A stretch of 64,000 nucleotides of DNA from Argonema antarcticum A004/B2 (lineage in GTDB: Bacteria; Cyanobacteriota; Cyanobacteriia; Cyanobacteriales; Aerosakkonemataceae). The stretch spans positions 1-64,000 of the forward strand of contig NZ_JAIQZN010000025.1 of NCBI RefSeq assembly GCF_023333585.1. The letters are read 5' to 3'. A program made the translations under genes and the position numbers. Shown piece after piece: positions 1 through 8,693 of the stretch; the first letter of the stretch is position 1; each line of letters opens with the position of its first letter. A model generated the notes under the pieces. That model was not told the DNA's origin. It did not search any database and saw only the letters and a program-made list of their open reading frames with translations.

Positions 1-130
1 AACTGACAACTGACAACTGACAACTGACCACTGACAACTGACAACTGACCACTGACAACTGACCACTGACCACTGACAACTGACCACTGACAACTGACAA
101 CTGACAACTGACAACTGACAACTGACCACT
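1..130. repeat. 7-bp tandem repeat array, unit (A/C)ACTGAC
   Basis: Eighteen complete head-to-tail heptamers run from the window edge to base 126, with a partial unit to 130. Units are AACTGAC or CACTGAC. This is the short tandemly repeated repetitive (STRR) type common in filamentous cyanobacterial intergenic DNA. The array probably continues to the left of the window. Confidence 0.95.
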
Positions 131-134
131 TGCA

Positions 135-215
135 CTAGCTATATTTCAAAGCTGCGGCAAAATCTCCATCTTCGGCTAGAGCAAAGGCTTTTTTCCGCAA
201 TTCGGAAGCTTCCAC
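135..215 (-). other. possible 26-codon tail of a decayed gene
   Basis: A short frame on the minus strand runs from a GTG at 215 to a TAG at 135 and reads EASELRKKAFALAEDGDFAA and a few more residues. The composition looks like real protein (helical, TPR-like alternation), but an in-frame TAA sits just upstream, so no full gene can be present. It lies directly after the kinase stop and next to the heptamer array. It could be a 3-prime remnant of a deleted gene or chance. Confidence 0.2.
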
Positions 216-230
216 TGGACTTTAGATTTT

Positions 231-1610
231 TTATTGCTGGATAGTAGGTCGATCGCTCTTTTGCCAAAAACAGATATGAGGAATTTGACAGACTTTTTTA
301 GCTCCTTCCTCCCACTGCACTTGGTCAATGAATCGATCGACTGCTTTATACTGAGTAGGGTCAGGTTGGGATATATAAAAGGAACCCACCAACATGACTA
401 ACGCATTAACGGCCATGCCAATCCCAAATGCCGTCATCATAGGGGATATTTTTTTGCGGGCTTTAGAAAAAGGCTTGCTCTTGTCCGGCTTAGCTGGTGT
501 TTTTGGTGGATTTGCTGTAGGCTCTGGAATAGCGATCGCATCAGAAACTTCTGTTTCCGGTATCGCAAATGTGAGAGATTCTAAAGGTGAAGATTCAGAG
601 AAAGAGTTTTGAGCTAAATCTTCAATTGGTTCTGAGTCCTGGGTTGCGGTTTCTGAATCCGGCCCGATCGAATTTAACGAGATGTCTGGCGTCTGGAGAG
701 CGATCGCATTTAGATGGTTCTGCGGGACTTCTAAGGAGCGATTCGCGATGACCTCATTTTGGAGTGCTTGCAGAGCCTCTGTTGCAGTTTGATAGCGTAC
801 TCTGTAGTCAGAGCGTACCATTTGGTTAAGTACAGAAACCAGTCGATCGCAAACTTGCACTTGTTGATGCCAGCTTGTTTGAGCAGAATCTGCTTGTAAC
901 TGCGCTGGAGAAAGTCCCGTCAGTGCTTGAATAGCGATCGTACCTAGCGCATAAATATCGCTGTTTGGATGTGGCTGATATGCAAGTTGTTCTGGCGGTA
1001 CGTACCCTGCTGGTTGAAGAGAAAAAGTAGAATCTAGCTGTTCTTCCTTGACAGATGGCGTCCGCACTGGCTGAAGTGCGCCAAATTCCATCAAACAAAA
1101 TTTGCCGTCGTTAGCACGTTTAATGATATTGTTCGGCTTGATATCGCAATGGATAACGCCTTGAGTGTGAACAAATTCTAGGATACTTAAGACTTCTTGT
1201 AGCAGTTGGATAACTTGATTTTCCTTCCAGCGTTTGCCGCAGCGTAGACTGGTTGGCAGTAAGGCGGAAAGCGGCTGTCCTTGAAAGAATTGTTGCACCA
1301 AGTAGAATCCTCGGTCGTCTTCAAAGGAAGTCAACAGCTGGGGAATGCGATCGTTTTGGCCCAGCCGTTTCAAGGTATCTGCTTCGCTGAGGAACTGACG
1401 CCTAACGCTTGCCAAGAAGTTGGCGTCGTTACTGGCGGGTTTGATATGCTTGATGACACATTTGGGTCTGCCAGGTGATAATATATCTTCGGCAATGTAA
1501 CTTCGTCCAAATGTTCCGGCATTGAGAACTTGGATAATTTGGTAACGTTCTTTCAGTAAATTACCCAGCATTGGGTGACTCGCTTCTGTTTTCAACACTA
1601 CTCTTGCCAT
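231..1610 (-). CDS. Ser/Thr protein kinase-like membrane protein with altered DFG
   Basis: A 459-residue Hanks-type kinase. The kinase domain spans roughly residues 23-288: a glycine-rich loop AGTFGRS (31-37), Lys54 in CVIKHIKP, catalytic loop HCDIKPNN (154-161), GYVPPEQL in the activation segment (202-209) and the SDIYALGTI helix. The DFG motif reads EFG (E175), changed at the Mg-binding Asp, and HRD reads HCD. A hydrophobic helix near residues 397-417 would anchor the protein, leaving a short tail with two Cys outside. The stretch 290-390 is Pro/Glu/Ser-rich linker. Such kinases phosphorylate regulatory proteins; with Glu for Asp this one may be weak or a pseudokinase. Monocistronic; no partner is obvious. 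Confidence 0.9.
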   Translation of the reverse strand: MARVVLKTEASHPMLGNLLKERYQIIQVLNAGTFGRSYIAEDILSPGRPKCVIKHIKPASNDANFLASVRRQFLSEADTLKRLGQNDRIPQLLTSFEDDRGFYLVQQFFQGQPLSALLPTSLRCGKRWKENQVIQLLQEVLSILEFVHTQGVIHCDIKPNNIIKRANDGKFCLMEFGALQPVRTPSVKEEQLDSTFSLQPAGYVPPEQLAYQPHPNSDIYALGTIAIQALTGLSPAQLQADSAQTSWHQQVQVCDRLVSVLNQMVRSDYRVRYQTATEALQALQNEVIANRSLEVPQNHLNAIALQTPDISLNSIGPDSETATQDSEPIEDLAQNSFSESSPLESLTFAIPETEVSDAIAIPEPTANPPKTPAKPDKSKPFSKARKKISPMMTAFGIGMAVNALVMLVGSFYISQPDPTQYKAVDRFIDQVQWEEGAKKVCQIPHICFWQKSDRPTIQQ

Positions 1611-2317
1611 ACGACCCCTGTATTGATTCCCCAGATTTCTCAGAACCAGACGAAGCAGCGCATCAAATCTGCTCAGCTGGCAGAAGACGCCATCAGAGGG
1701 TAAACGCTGGGCTAGTTATGTAGAAACTCGGAGAGTTTGTATCTATATCAATGTCTTTCAACGAGGGATTTCGTCGTTCAGGATAAACTGAGGAATTTAC
1801 TGAAGGCGTTGAGGTGGAGTAATATAGCCCAGAAACCCGGTTTCTTCGAGAAACCGGGTTTCTCGAAGAAACCGGGTTTCTCTGTACCTCACTTACCTGA
1901 CAAGGGGTGATTTCGTTTCCGCTTAATTACCTAAAGATCGCGCAGCTAGGCGATCTATTGCGATCGCTTCGCCTGTCCGTCCGGTACTATAGTAATGTCG
2001 CCCAACACCACAACAATCTGTTACTCAGGGTAAGTGCTTGTGCGATCGCGAATACGCAGACGTTGTTGTTAGATGTAGATCATCCAAAGACAGCAGATTG
2101 AAATCCCTCATTAGAGAGATTTAGCTTCTACGTCATACAATTAAATTTAAAACAGCAAGTTCACTTTTTCATCCTCTTGCGAGATACGTCTGTGGTTAGT
2201 TCGCGCATTGCGATCGCTCTGAAACCACCAACTTTGGGTTTTAGGCCCGATCGCTTCCTTCCACTACCGGGGACGCATATCATCCTCGAAGCCACAATTT
2301 GAGGAGGTTAAATATCC
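1611..2317. other. intergenic region with hairpin repeat
   Basis: About 700 bases between the divergent kinase and CHAT genes. It contains the AGAAACCCGG-type hairpin repeat (1829-1899), several HIP1-like GCGATCGC sites, and the strong ribosome binding site GAGGAGG at 2301-2307 for the next gene. I see no convincing gene; a 64-codon frame at 1907-2101 has no recognisable features. Confidence 0.6.
1829..1899. repeat. AGAAACCCGG hairpin repeat, copy 1
   Basis: Three alternating arms (AGAAACCCGGTTTCT type) separated by TCG-like spacers can fold into a strong stem-loop. The trailing sequence CTGTACCTCACTTACCTGA also follows the copy at 28637-28691, so the unit is larger than the palindrome and is dispersed in the genome. 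Confidence 0.85.
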
Positions 2318-4177
2318 GTGATGAAAATTAAGTTAGTTGTTCAAACATTTACTGCCTTTGCATTTGCGCTGGGTTGTACGGCTACCGGCACTCAGACTCG
2401 CTCTGCTGAAAGCGCAAACTTCTTCTGCGGTACAAGGAAGGATACTCCAGCCACCGTTGCTCGCACCTCGCGGGGAGACATCCCCGTAATTCGATGGGTT
2501 TCTACTTATTTTAGCGGTGCGGGCTATAGTCCGCAAAGTCGCTGTATCGAAGTTTCTAAGAGATTTCAGACTTACTACGACAATGGAACGCTCAATTATA
2601 TTACCACTGGGTTAGTAAACCGCCAACCTGTAGTGTGCGTTGCTAAAAGTCCTGGCGGTGGTTGTACCGGAGTGTTATTCACTCTTGAGAATAGGGACGA
2701 TCCTAACCAAGTTTTGCAAGAGCTATTTGATGTCCGCGTTCGCGCTACAGCAGTTCCAATTACCAGAGGCGAAACCCAAGTTACGCAACAGCCGATCTAT
2801 ATTGATATAAAAGATTACTTAACCAAAACTCCTGTTGAGGAAGGTATTACCCCTATCTCTGAAGTTAGCCCAGAAAAAACGCCAGTGCGATCGGCTACAC
2901 CTTCTACCCTCGCAGAAACCCTTAACAAAGTGAATAGCTCGACAGAGGCAGTAAGTGCGATCGAGCAAAGCTGGGAAAAGGATTATGAAAATTACTTTAA
3001 AGCCAATCTATCTGACACTTCTAAGGGAGTCGAAGAAATAGCAGAAACTTTGGCAAAACTCGCTACACAAACAGGGAAAAAACCTGCCCTGATCTACGCA
3101 GTTCCTACACCTAATAAGCTGGAATTAGTATTAGTCCTTCCTGGGGGTAAAACTATTCGGAAAAGCGTATCAGAAGCGAATCGATCGACGCTCCCAAATG
3201 TAACGAAACAATTCACTGAAGAAATCACAGATTTTACCAAATTAAATACGACCAGTTACTTGGCTCCATCTGAGCAACTGTATAAGTGGATAATCGCACC
3301 GCTGGATGCTGACCTTCAAGCTAATCAAATCGACACTATCATCTTTTGCATGGGTAGCAACCTGCGGAGCATACCTCTTGCCGCATTGCATGATGGGCAA
3401 AAGTTTCTCGTAGAAAAGTACAGCATCGGACTTATCCCTGCTTTCAATATGACCGATACGCTGTACAGGGATATTAAGAATTCGCCTGTATTGGCAATGG
3501 GAGCGTCGGAATTTAAAGAACAAGCTCCCTTGGCTGCTGTTCCTGTGGAATTAGCAGCTATTATGGAGGATCTTTCAGGTGTGCTTTGGCCTGGTTCTTG
3601 GCAAGGGAAACAGTTTTTAAATCAAGAATTTACTTTAGATAATTTAAGGGCGCAACGCGCTTCGCAGCGGTTTGGAATTGTTCACTTAGCAACTCATGCG
3701 GAGTTCAAGTCTGGCGCACCGGGAAACTCTTATATTCAGTTTTGGGATAGTAAACTGACACTGGATAAGATGAGGGAGTTGCAGTGGAATAACCCGCCAG
3801 TGGATCTGTTGGTATTGAGTGCCTGTCGCACGGCAGTGGGAGATAAAGATGCGGAGATGGGATTTGCGGGTTTGGCAGTTAACAGCGGTGTCAAGACGGT
3901 GCTGGCTAGTTTGTGGAGTGTTAGCGATGAGGGAACTTTGGCGCTGATGACTGAGTTTTACCAGCACTTAAGGGTAGTGCCGATTAAAGCTGAGGCGTTG
4001 AGGCAGGCGCAGATAGGTATGCTGCGGGGAGATGTGCTATTGGAAAACGGTAAGTTGCGCGGGCCAATGCTCAGAGGCGGGATGTCTCTCCCAGCTAAAC
4101 TCGCAGGGGCACAAACAAGAAATTTCAAGCATCCTTTTTATTGGGCAGCTTTTACGATGATCGGTAGTCCTTGGTAA
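2318..4177 (+). CDS. exported COP23-CHAT domain protein
   Basis: The N-terminus has a hydrophobic signal with a lipobox-like ALGC at Cys20, so export is likely. Residues about 35-150 match the COP23 family (circadian oscillating polypeptide): FFCGTRKDTPATV, a GGGCTGVLFTL segment and paired cysteines. After a linker, residues about 300-619 form a CHAT caspase-like domain with the catalytic pair His460 (HLATH) and Cys503 (SACRTA) and the ASLWSVSDEGT motif. CHAT proteins are cysteine peptidases, often activated by partners; export of one fused to COP23 is unusual. GTG (2318) and ATG (2321) are adjacent; GAGGAGG upstream suits either. The substrate is unknown. Confidence 0.9.
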   Translation: MMKIKLVVQTFTAFAFALGCTATGTQTRSAESANFFCGTRKDTPATVARTSRGDIPVIRWVSTYFSGAGYSPQSRCIEVSKRFQTYYDNGTLNYITTGLVNRQPVVCVAKSPGGGCTGVLFTLENRDDPNQVLQELFDVRVRATAVPITRGETQVTQQPIYIDIKDYLTKTPVEEGITPISEVSPEKTPVRSATPSTLAETLNKVNSSTEAVSAIEQSWEKDYENYFKANLSDTSKGVEEIAETLAKLATQTGKKPALIYAVPTPNKLELVLVLPGGKTIRKSVSEANRSTLPNVTKQFTEEITDFTKLNTTSYLAPSEQLYKWIIAPLDADLQANQIDTIIFCMGSNLRSIPLAALHDGQKFLVEKYSIGLIPAFNMTDTLYRDIKNSPVLAMGASEFKEQAPLAAVPVELAAIMEDLSGVLWPGSWQGKQFLNQEFTLDNLRAQRASQRFGIVHLATHAEFKSGAPGNSYIQFWDSKLTLDKMRELQWNNPPVDLLVLSACRTAVGDKDAEMGFAGLAVNSGVKTVLASLWSVSDEGTLALMTEFYQHLRVVPIKAEALRQAQIGMLRGDVLLENGKLRGPMLRGGMSLPAKLAGAQTRNFKHPFYWAAFTMIGSPW

Positions 4178-4941
4178 GTGCGGAACTTGAAAAATGCAAT
4201 CAGCTTTATTTATCACCATAACTACGGGAGATATAGGAAAATTTTGTTCTAATCTGTAAAATTTCTTTAAATAATAAAACTTACGATTGACACATACATA
4301 AATTCCAGAAATACTATATAGCGTCGATATTGTATAGGATCAACTCCCTTACCATATCTACCCGTAGGTTGAAATTGTTGGCTGCACTTTACTATATATC
4401 AAATGAATAGGGAAGAGGGGTTTGACCCCCACAAACCTATCTCATTAGAAAATATATAGGTTTAGGCAGAAAATTTTCTCAGCTTTTCACAGGTAAGTTT
4501 AGCGATTTTTTGAATTGAAAAATAGGTGATTATGCGGCAATCTGTTCCTGCAAAAGTGGGGACAAGATTATAGCAGTTCCGGCTGTAATAGAGTACATTG
4601 TAGGGGCGAAGCATTCCGGTAATTAACCTCTGCATATAACCAATAAGTTATTTGCCGGAATGCTAATGCCTCCGGCACGCTGAGCGCATCCGCGCCGCTA
4701 CGCGAACGCGAACGCCCTTACTTCTGTACCTCATAACAGCGTAAGCCACTGTATTAGTATCGATGATTGCCTGTGCTTGCCTATGTGCATCTATTGTGGT
4801 GATTTGACAGCAAGAGCGTATATGCCTGTGGCACGCTAGAAAACCGATTCAGTAATGCCAAAAACCGGGTTTGTTTGAGCGAAAGAAACCCGGTCGATCG
4901 GGCTAAAATAAAAACTTTTTGGACATCAGGAGTGCATTTAC
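4178..4941. other. intergenic region with two dispersed repeats
   Basis: About 760 bases without a credible gene. Bases 4595-4720 hold a repeat with GTAGGGGCGAAGCATTCCGG, then CGGAATGCTAATGCCTCCGG and GCTACGCGAACGCG segments; the same pieces occur in inverted order near 60055-60150. Bases 4861-4895 hold a degenerate AACCCGG hairpin related to the copies at 1829 and 28637. The AT-rich left part (4230-4350) shows nothing I can name. Confidence 0.6.
4595..4720. repeat. GCATTCCG/CGGAATGC dispersed repeat, copy 1
   Basis: GGGGCGAAGCATTCCGG at the left and GCCGGAATGCTAATGCCTCC further right form an imperfect inverted pair, followed by GC-rich CGCTACGCGAACGCG. The same modules recur at 60052-60150 in opposite orientation. 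This is a typical cyanobacterial REP-like element. Confidence 0.7.
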
Positions 4942-6270
4942 ATGACTTTTACCAACAGTTGTACCAAAATTTACTCAGAAGACTATTTAGAAGCTGAGAA
5001 GATAAGTCCAATCAAGCAAGAGTACAAGGGAGGAGAAATCTATGAAATCCCTGAAACGAGCGATACTCATGATACTATTTGCGTCAACTCGATCGCTTTA
5101 TTGAGAAACCATATTCGGTGTCTCGGTTATCATATTTACACCGGAAACATGAAAGTAAATGTTGATGATGAAGCCAATATCTTTTATTATCCTGATGTGA
5201 CTGTAACTGGCGATGACCGGGATAAAAATGGTGAATATTGCAAGCGCTACCCGTGCCTAATTGTTGAAATAACTTCTTCCATAACGGAAGCTTTTGAGCG
5301 GGGAGAAAAATTTGCCGATTACCGAAGATTAGGAAGTTTACAAGAATATGTGCTAATCAGTCAAGAGCGGGTAAATGTAGAATGTTTCCGCCGCAATTCT
5401 GAGGGTGATTGGATTTTTCAACCCTACAGTAAAGGGGATGAAGTTTACTTTGCTAGTATTGATTTCCGCACGCCGATCGCAACATTGTATGAAGATTTGC
5501 TGATTCCCCCAACCCAAAAGTATATTACTTCCGATCGCAAAATCAGAACTCAAAAATATTTGAAGTTTCCCATAACCTCATCAATGTTGGGTGTTGAACA
5601 GGAGACACCTAGTCAAATACCTACGGAAGTTACAGTCAAACCATTGGCAAATAATCACAAGCCCAAAACTAATATATTTGGGTTCGGAGCAGCCATAGTC
5701 TTAGGTTTAGCAGGCTCTCAAATGTATAGTTATTTGGAAAAAAGATTCTCTGGAAATAATGTTTCTGGTTCTCATGTTGCTCAGTCAAATATAATTGGAT
5801 CTCCTGCTTTTAGTACTGAGACAGAACCAGTCAAATTATCCTCAGAGGAGGAGGACAAAGAACAGATACCTTCAAATAAATTAAGCCCTGTGCTTCAGAT
5901 AGGAAAAGCCGGGGAATCAGAAGCTAAAGATCTTATCGCTTTGATCAATAGAACGCAAAAAGGTTTTTTTTCTGAAAATGGACGATTTGCTTCTACATGG
6001 TCAGATTTGGGATTCCAGGTAAAATCAAAAGATAAAGACTATGAGTATAAAATCTCCTGGTCCGATCGAGCAAAAACTATTGTAATCGCTATAGCCAAAA
6101 AACCTGGATTAAAGAGTTATAGCGGCGTAGTTGTTGTGGAAGGTGAAACGGCTATAGATAAGATTTGCGCGACTAACGAAGCATCAGATACGCCTCCGGT
6201 ACTAGCTGAAGTTACGGGTAAGGATATTGAATGTCCTTCAATGTCTTCAAGTATTTCGGGAGATTCTTGA
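4942..6270 (+). CDS. Uma2 domain fused through a TM helix to a type IV pilin-like domain
   Basis: Residues 1-190 are a Uma2 (DUF820) PD-(D/E)XK-like domain: YYPDVTVTGDDRD (82-94), CLIVEITSSITE (105-116) and YVLISQERVNVECF. Residues about 245-262 (FGFGAAIVLGLAGS) are a membrane helix. Residues about 327-436 match the cyanobacterial type IV pilin G/H-like domain: EAKDLIALINRTQKGFFSEN, GRFASTWSDLG, LKSYSGVVVV and a late Cys pair. Uma2 proteins are normally 180-210 residues and free-standing, so this is a three-part fusion in one uninterrupted frame. Expected topology is a cytoplasmic Uma2 with the pilin-like head outside. Function is unknown; the AGGAG upstream of ATG 4942 supports the start. 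Confidence 0.85.
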   Translation: MTFTNSCTKIYSEDYLEAEKISPIKQEYKGGEIYEIPETSDTHDTICVNSIALLRNHIRCLGYHIYTGNMKVNVDDEANIFYYPDVTVTGDDRDKNGEYCKRYPCLIVEITSSITEAFERGEKFADYRRLGSLQEYVLISQERVNVECFRRNSEGDWIFQPYSKGDEVYFASIDFRTPIATLYEDLLIPPTQKYITSDRKIRTQKYLKFPITSSMLGVEQETPSQIPTEVTVKPLANNHKPKTNIFGFGAAIVLGLAGSQMYSYLEKRFSGNNVSGSHVAQSNIIGSPAFSTETEPVKLSSEEEDKEQIPSNKLSPVLQIGKAGESEAKDLIALINRTQKGFFSENGRFASTWSDLGFQVKSKDKDYEYKISWSDRAKTIVIAIAKKPGLKSYSGVVVVEGETAIDKICATNEASDTPPVLAEVTGKDIECPSMSSSISGDS

Positions 6271-6529
6271 CCAAACTAGAAAGATGGTCTGTCTGAAGTG
6301 CGATCGCGCTTCAGATAGGCTATCTTTAAGTTATAGGTAATTAACGGGACTTGATGCTTAAATAAGTAATGGAATACTTTGTTGAGTATTGTAATTCACC
6401 AGATTGGACATCGGAGCGAAATTTACGGTTGATGGCCGATCGCCTGCCAAGGGAGCGCTAAGATGGTTATGCACTAATATAATACAATTAAACCAAAGTA
6501 AAATCATGCAGCCAACTACCGAAGAGATA

Positions 6530-6949
6530 ATGGGAAAAGTTACCACAACGCTAATCATCACTAATCGGATAGATCAAGCTAATGCAGAAGATGGGATTAT
6601 TCCGACTGACCGAGTAAGGTCTATCACCTTAGATAACGTTTTGGTAGATACAGGCGCGACTACTCTTTGCCTTCCGGCGAATGTTATTGCCCAGTTAGGG
6701 TTGAAATTACTCAAGGAAGTAGTAATTCAAATTGCCACTGGTATTAGTACTGCCAGAATATTTCAAGATGCGAAAATATCCCTGCTGGGAAGGGAAGGAA
6801 CTTTTGAATGTTTGGAATTGCCAGCGGGAAGTAACGCGCTGTTGGGTGTGATTCCGATGGAGGCGTTGGGAATTGAAGTAGATTTGAAAAATCAAAGATT
6901 GATTTTATTGCCGATCGGCCCGACAGAAACTTATTTGACTATTCTTTAA
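6530..6949 (+). CDS. retropepsin-like aspartic protease family protein
   Basis: Clan AA (retroviral-like) aspartyl protease of about 139 residues. The catalytic motif VDTGATTLCLP is present, followed by a hydrophobic strand and the LLGVIPMEALGIEVDLKNQRL end typical of single-domain bacterial members, which act as dimers. I place the start at MGKVTTTL (6530), as in relatives; ATG 6506 and ATG 6404 are in frame but add poorly structured sequence. It is followed after 24 bases by a Uma2 gene in the same direction, a combination often seen in cyanobacteria. Substrates are unknown. Confidence 0.85.
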   Translation: MGKVTTTLIITNRIDQANAEDGIIPTDRVRSITLDNVLVDTGATTLCLPANVIAQLGLKLLKEVVIQIATGISTARIFQDAKISLLGREGTFECLELPAGSNALLGVIPMEALGIEVDLKNQRLILLPIGPTETYLTIL

Positions 6950-6973
6950 AATTATAATATTAGGAGATTTGAG

Positions 6974-7549
6974 ATGATGATTGCTACTCAAGATAATGCT
7001 TACTTTTCCCCTGAAGAATATCTAGAAATAGAAGAAAACAGCCCAATCAAGCACGAATACAGGCAAGGACTCATTTATGCAATGGCAGGAGCAAGTAAAG
7101 CTCATGTGATTATTACAGGAAATACATATAGGCAGTTAGATAATTTTCTGGAAAATACGGATTGCATCGTTTATAGTGCAGACATGAAAGTGCGAGTAGA
7201 AGCAGCAAATGATTTCTACTATCCCGATGTGGTAGTTACTTGCGATGAACGGGATAGAAACTCGGCAGAAAGCTTTATTCGCTACCCTTGTTTAATAGTG
7301 GAAGTTTTATCAGATAAAACCGAAAAATTCGATCGAGAAGGCAAGTTTAACGACTACAAAACCTTAGAAACTTTGACGGAATACGTGCTGATAAGTCAAA
7401 CAGAGATAATGGTTGAGTGCTTTCGCCGGAATGCTGAGGGAAATTGGGTAGAACAAATTTATCGGGAAGGGGAAGAAGTTGAATTTGCAAGTATTAATTT
7501 TAGTTGTGCGATCGCAGCATTGTATCGAAAGGTTTCTTTGTTGAGGTGA
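6974..7549 (+). CDS. Uma2 family (DUF820) putative endonuclease
   Basis: A 191-residue free-standing Uma2 protein. Key segments are FSPEEYLEIEENSPIKHEY at the N-terminus, FYYPDVVVTCDERD, CLIVEVLSDKTEKFDREGKF and TEYVLISQTEIMVECF. These supply the acidic and Lys residues of the PD-(D/E)XK-like fold. AGGAG precedes ATG 6974. It is clearly similar to the Uma2 part of the fusion at 4942, so the two probably arose by duplication. The cellular role of Uma2 proteins is not established. Confidence 0.88.
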   Translation: MMIATQDNAYFSPEEYLEIEENSPIKHEYRQGLIYAMAGASKAHVIITGNTYRQLDNFLENTDCIVYSADMKVRVEAANDFYYPDVVVTCDERDRNSAESFIRYPCLIVEVLSDKTEKFDREGKFNDYKTLETLTEYVLISQTEIMVECFRRNAEGNWVEQIYREGEEVEFASINFSCAIAALYRKVSLLR

Positions 7550-7692
7550 TTTAAATATTTCTGAAGATTGATGCTGACGATGATTAGGAGTGATAATGCT
7601 ACGCTTTTGAGAATTTACCTTAATTTTTGTCAAGCTTATCCCAATCTTGAGTTAAGATGAAATATAGAGTTATCCAAAACAAATTTTTCTCT

Positions 7693-7914
7693 ATGAATGC
7701 TTTGCCAGAAATCGAAGCAGCGATTAAACAGCTTCCAGAAAATGATGTTCGTCAATTGGCAGAATGGATTCAGAAATATTTAAATGAAAAGTGGGATAGG
7801 CAAATAGAAGAGGATTTGGCAGCAGGTAAATTAGATGCTGTGATTGCAAAAGCAGAAGCAGAGATAGCAGCAAATAACGCCACTGATCTTGATCAAATCC
7901 TTGACAATTTCTGA
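7693..7914 (+). CDS. small antitoxin-like protein
   Basis: About 73 residues from ATG 7693 (MNALPEIEAAIKQLPENDV); an earlier in-frame ATG at 7657 adds an unlikely leader. The pattern IEAAIKQLP, VRQLAEWIQKYLNE and DLAAGKLDAVIAKAEAEI resembles cyanobacterial addiction-module antitoxins that normally precede a RelE-type toxin. No toxin follows, so it is an orphan or has lost its partner. Confidence 0.65.
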   Translation: MNALPEIEAAIKQLPENDVRQLAEWIQKYLNEKWDRQIEEDLAAGKLDAVIAKAEAEIAANNATDLDQILDNF

Positions 7915-7995
7915 TTTTTGGAAAGCTTATGCCATCGGTAATAATAATTTGCGATCGAAAAAAGCTAAAATATTAACACTCACCATGCCAAGGAG

Positions 7996-8220
7996 ATGGA
8001 AATGCAAGTCAAAGATATGACAGTTGAACAACTTACAGACCTAATTCGGCACACTGTTGAACAATGTCTGGACGAGTATTTTGGAGATCCTGACGAGGGG
8101 AAAGAAATTAAAGAAGAAGTCAAGCAGCAGTTGATAGAACAAATGCAGCGAAGAAAATCAGGAGAACGCGGCATTCCAGCAGAGGAAGTTTATCAGAAAT
8201 TGGGTTTGCAACGGGAATGA
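7996..8220 (+). CDS. antitoxin-like protein, partner of truncated toxin
   Basis: A 74-residue acidic helical protein (MEMQVKDMTVEQLTDLIRHT). It matches the small antitoxins that precede RelE/mRNA-interferase genes in cyanobacteria. Its TGA overlaps the ATG of the following toxin remnant in an ATGA arrangement, showing the original operon. AGGAG upstream of ATG 7996 is a good ribosome binding site. Because the toxin is truncated, the antitoxin no longer has an adjacent functional partner. Confidence 0.7.
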   Translation: MEMQVKDMTVEQLTDLIRHTVEQCLDEYFGDPDEGKEIKEEVKQQLIEQMQRRKSGERGIPAEEVYQKLGLQRE

Positions 8221-8315
8221 ATTATTCAGTTGAGTACGAGGCAGAAGCGTTGACAGCTTTGGATAAACTGACTGGGGCTCACAGTTTATACTTTTTACTT
8301 TTGAGGGATTTATGA
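8217..8315 (+). pseudogene. truncated RelE-type toxin
   Basis: Starts in ATGA overlap with the antitoxin and reads MNYSVEYEAEALTALDKLTG, the standard opening of cyanobacterial RelE/ParE-family toxins, then passes into unrelated sequence and stops after 32 codons. Full-length relatives are about 85-95 residues, so the catalytic C-terminal part is deleted. The junction lies near base 8277, just before the DUF2283 gene. Confidence 0.7.
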
Positions 8316-8530
8316 AAATTAGTTATGATTCTGAAATTGATGCTCTCTACATTAGACTTGTGGAAGGTAAGCATGATTGTCGTACTTTGCAGCTAACGGA
8401 CGAAATTGCTTTAAATATTGGTGAAAATGAGTTATTAGTAGGGATAGAGATTTTAGATGCTACAGAAGTTTTAGGTGCAGGAAATGTCCCTAATGTAGTG
8501 CTAGAAAATATATCTTTTACTGTAGCTTAA
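8312..8530 (+). CDS. DUF2283 domain protein
   Basis: A 72-residue protein with the DUF2283 pattern MKISYDSEIDALYIRL, a central acidic LNIGENELLVGIEILDA segment and a C-terminal VVLENISF. The family is often encoded beside toxin-antitoxin genes, but its role is unknown. Its ATG overlaps the stop of the truncated toxin; GAGGG upstream could act as ribosome binding site. Confidence 0.85.
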   Translation: MKISYDSEIDALYIRLVEGKHDCRTLQLTDEIALNIGENELLVGIEILDATEVLGAGNVPNVVLENISFTVA

Positions 8531-8536
8531 ATAGGG

Positions 8537-8682
8537 AAGGCGATCGCTCTCATTTTAGCAGTCAAGAGTCGGCGATAATGCTACGCATCGCTGACGCGAT
8601 CGCACTCGATTTAAGTTCGATATGAAGCGATCGCTAGCGCATCACCGACTATTTTGGCTCTGTCCGCGATCGCGACTTGTTA
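8537..8682. repeat. 146-bp HIP1-rich direct repeat, copy 1
   Basis: Begins AAGGCGATCGCTCTCATTTT and ends near CGACTTGTTA. It is nearly identical to bases 9509-9654 in the same orientation, and contains several GCGATCGC-type palindromes. The two copies bracket the PIN toxin-antitoxin pair exactly. Confidence 0.93.
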
Positions 8683-8693
8683 AATTTAGTCCA

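Noticed and set aside
1-130. Possible CRISPR array in the repeat at the left edge
   Set aside because: Units are seven bases with no spacers; it is a simple STRR tandem array.
1907-2101. 64-codon frame before the CHAT gene
   Set aside because: No domain and crossed by HIP1-like palindromes; likely chance.
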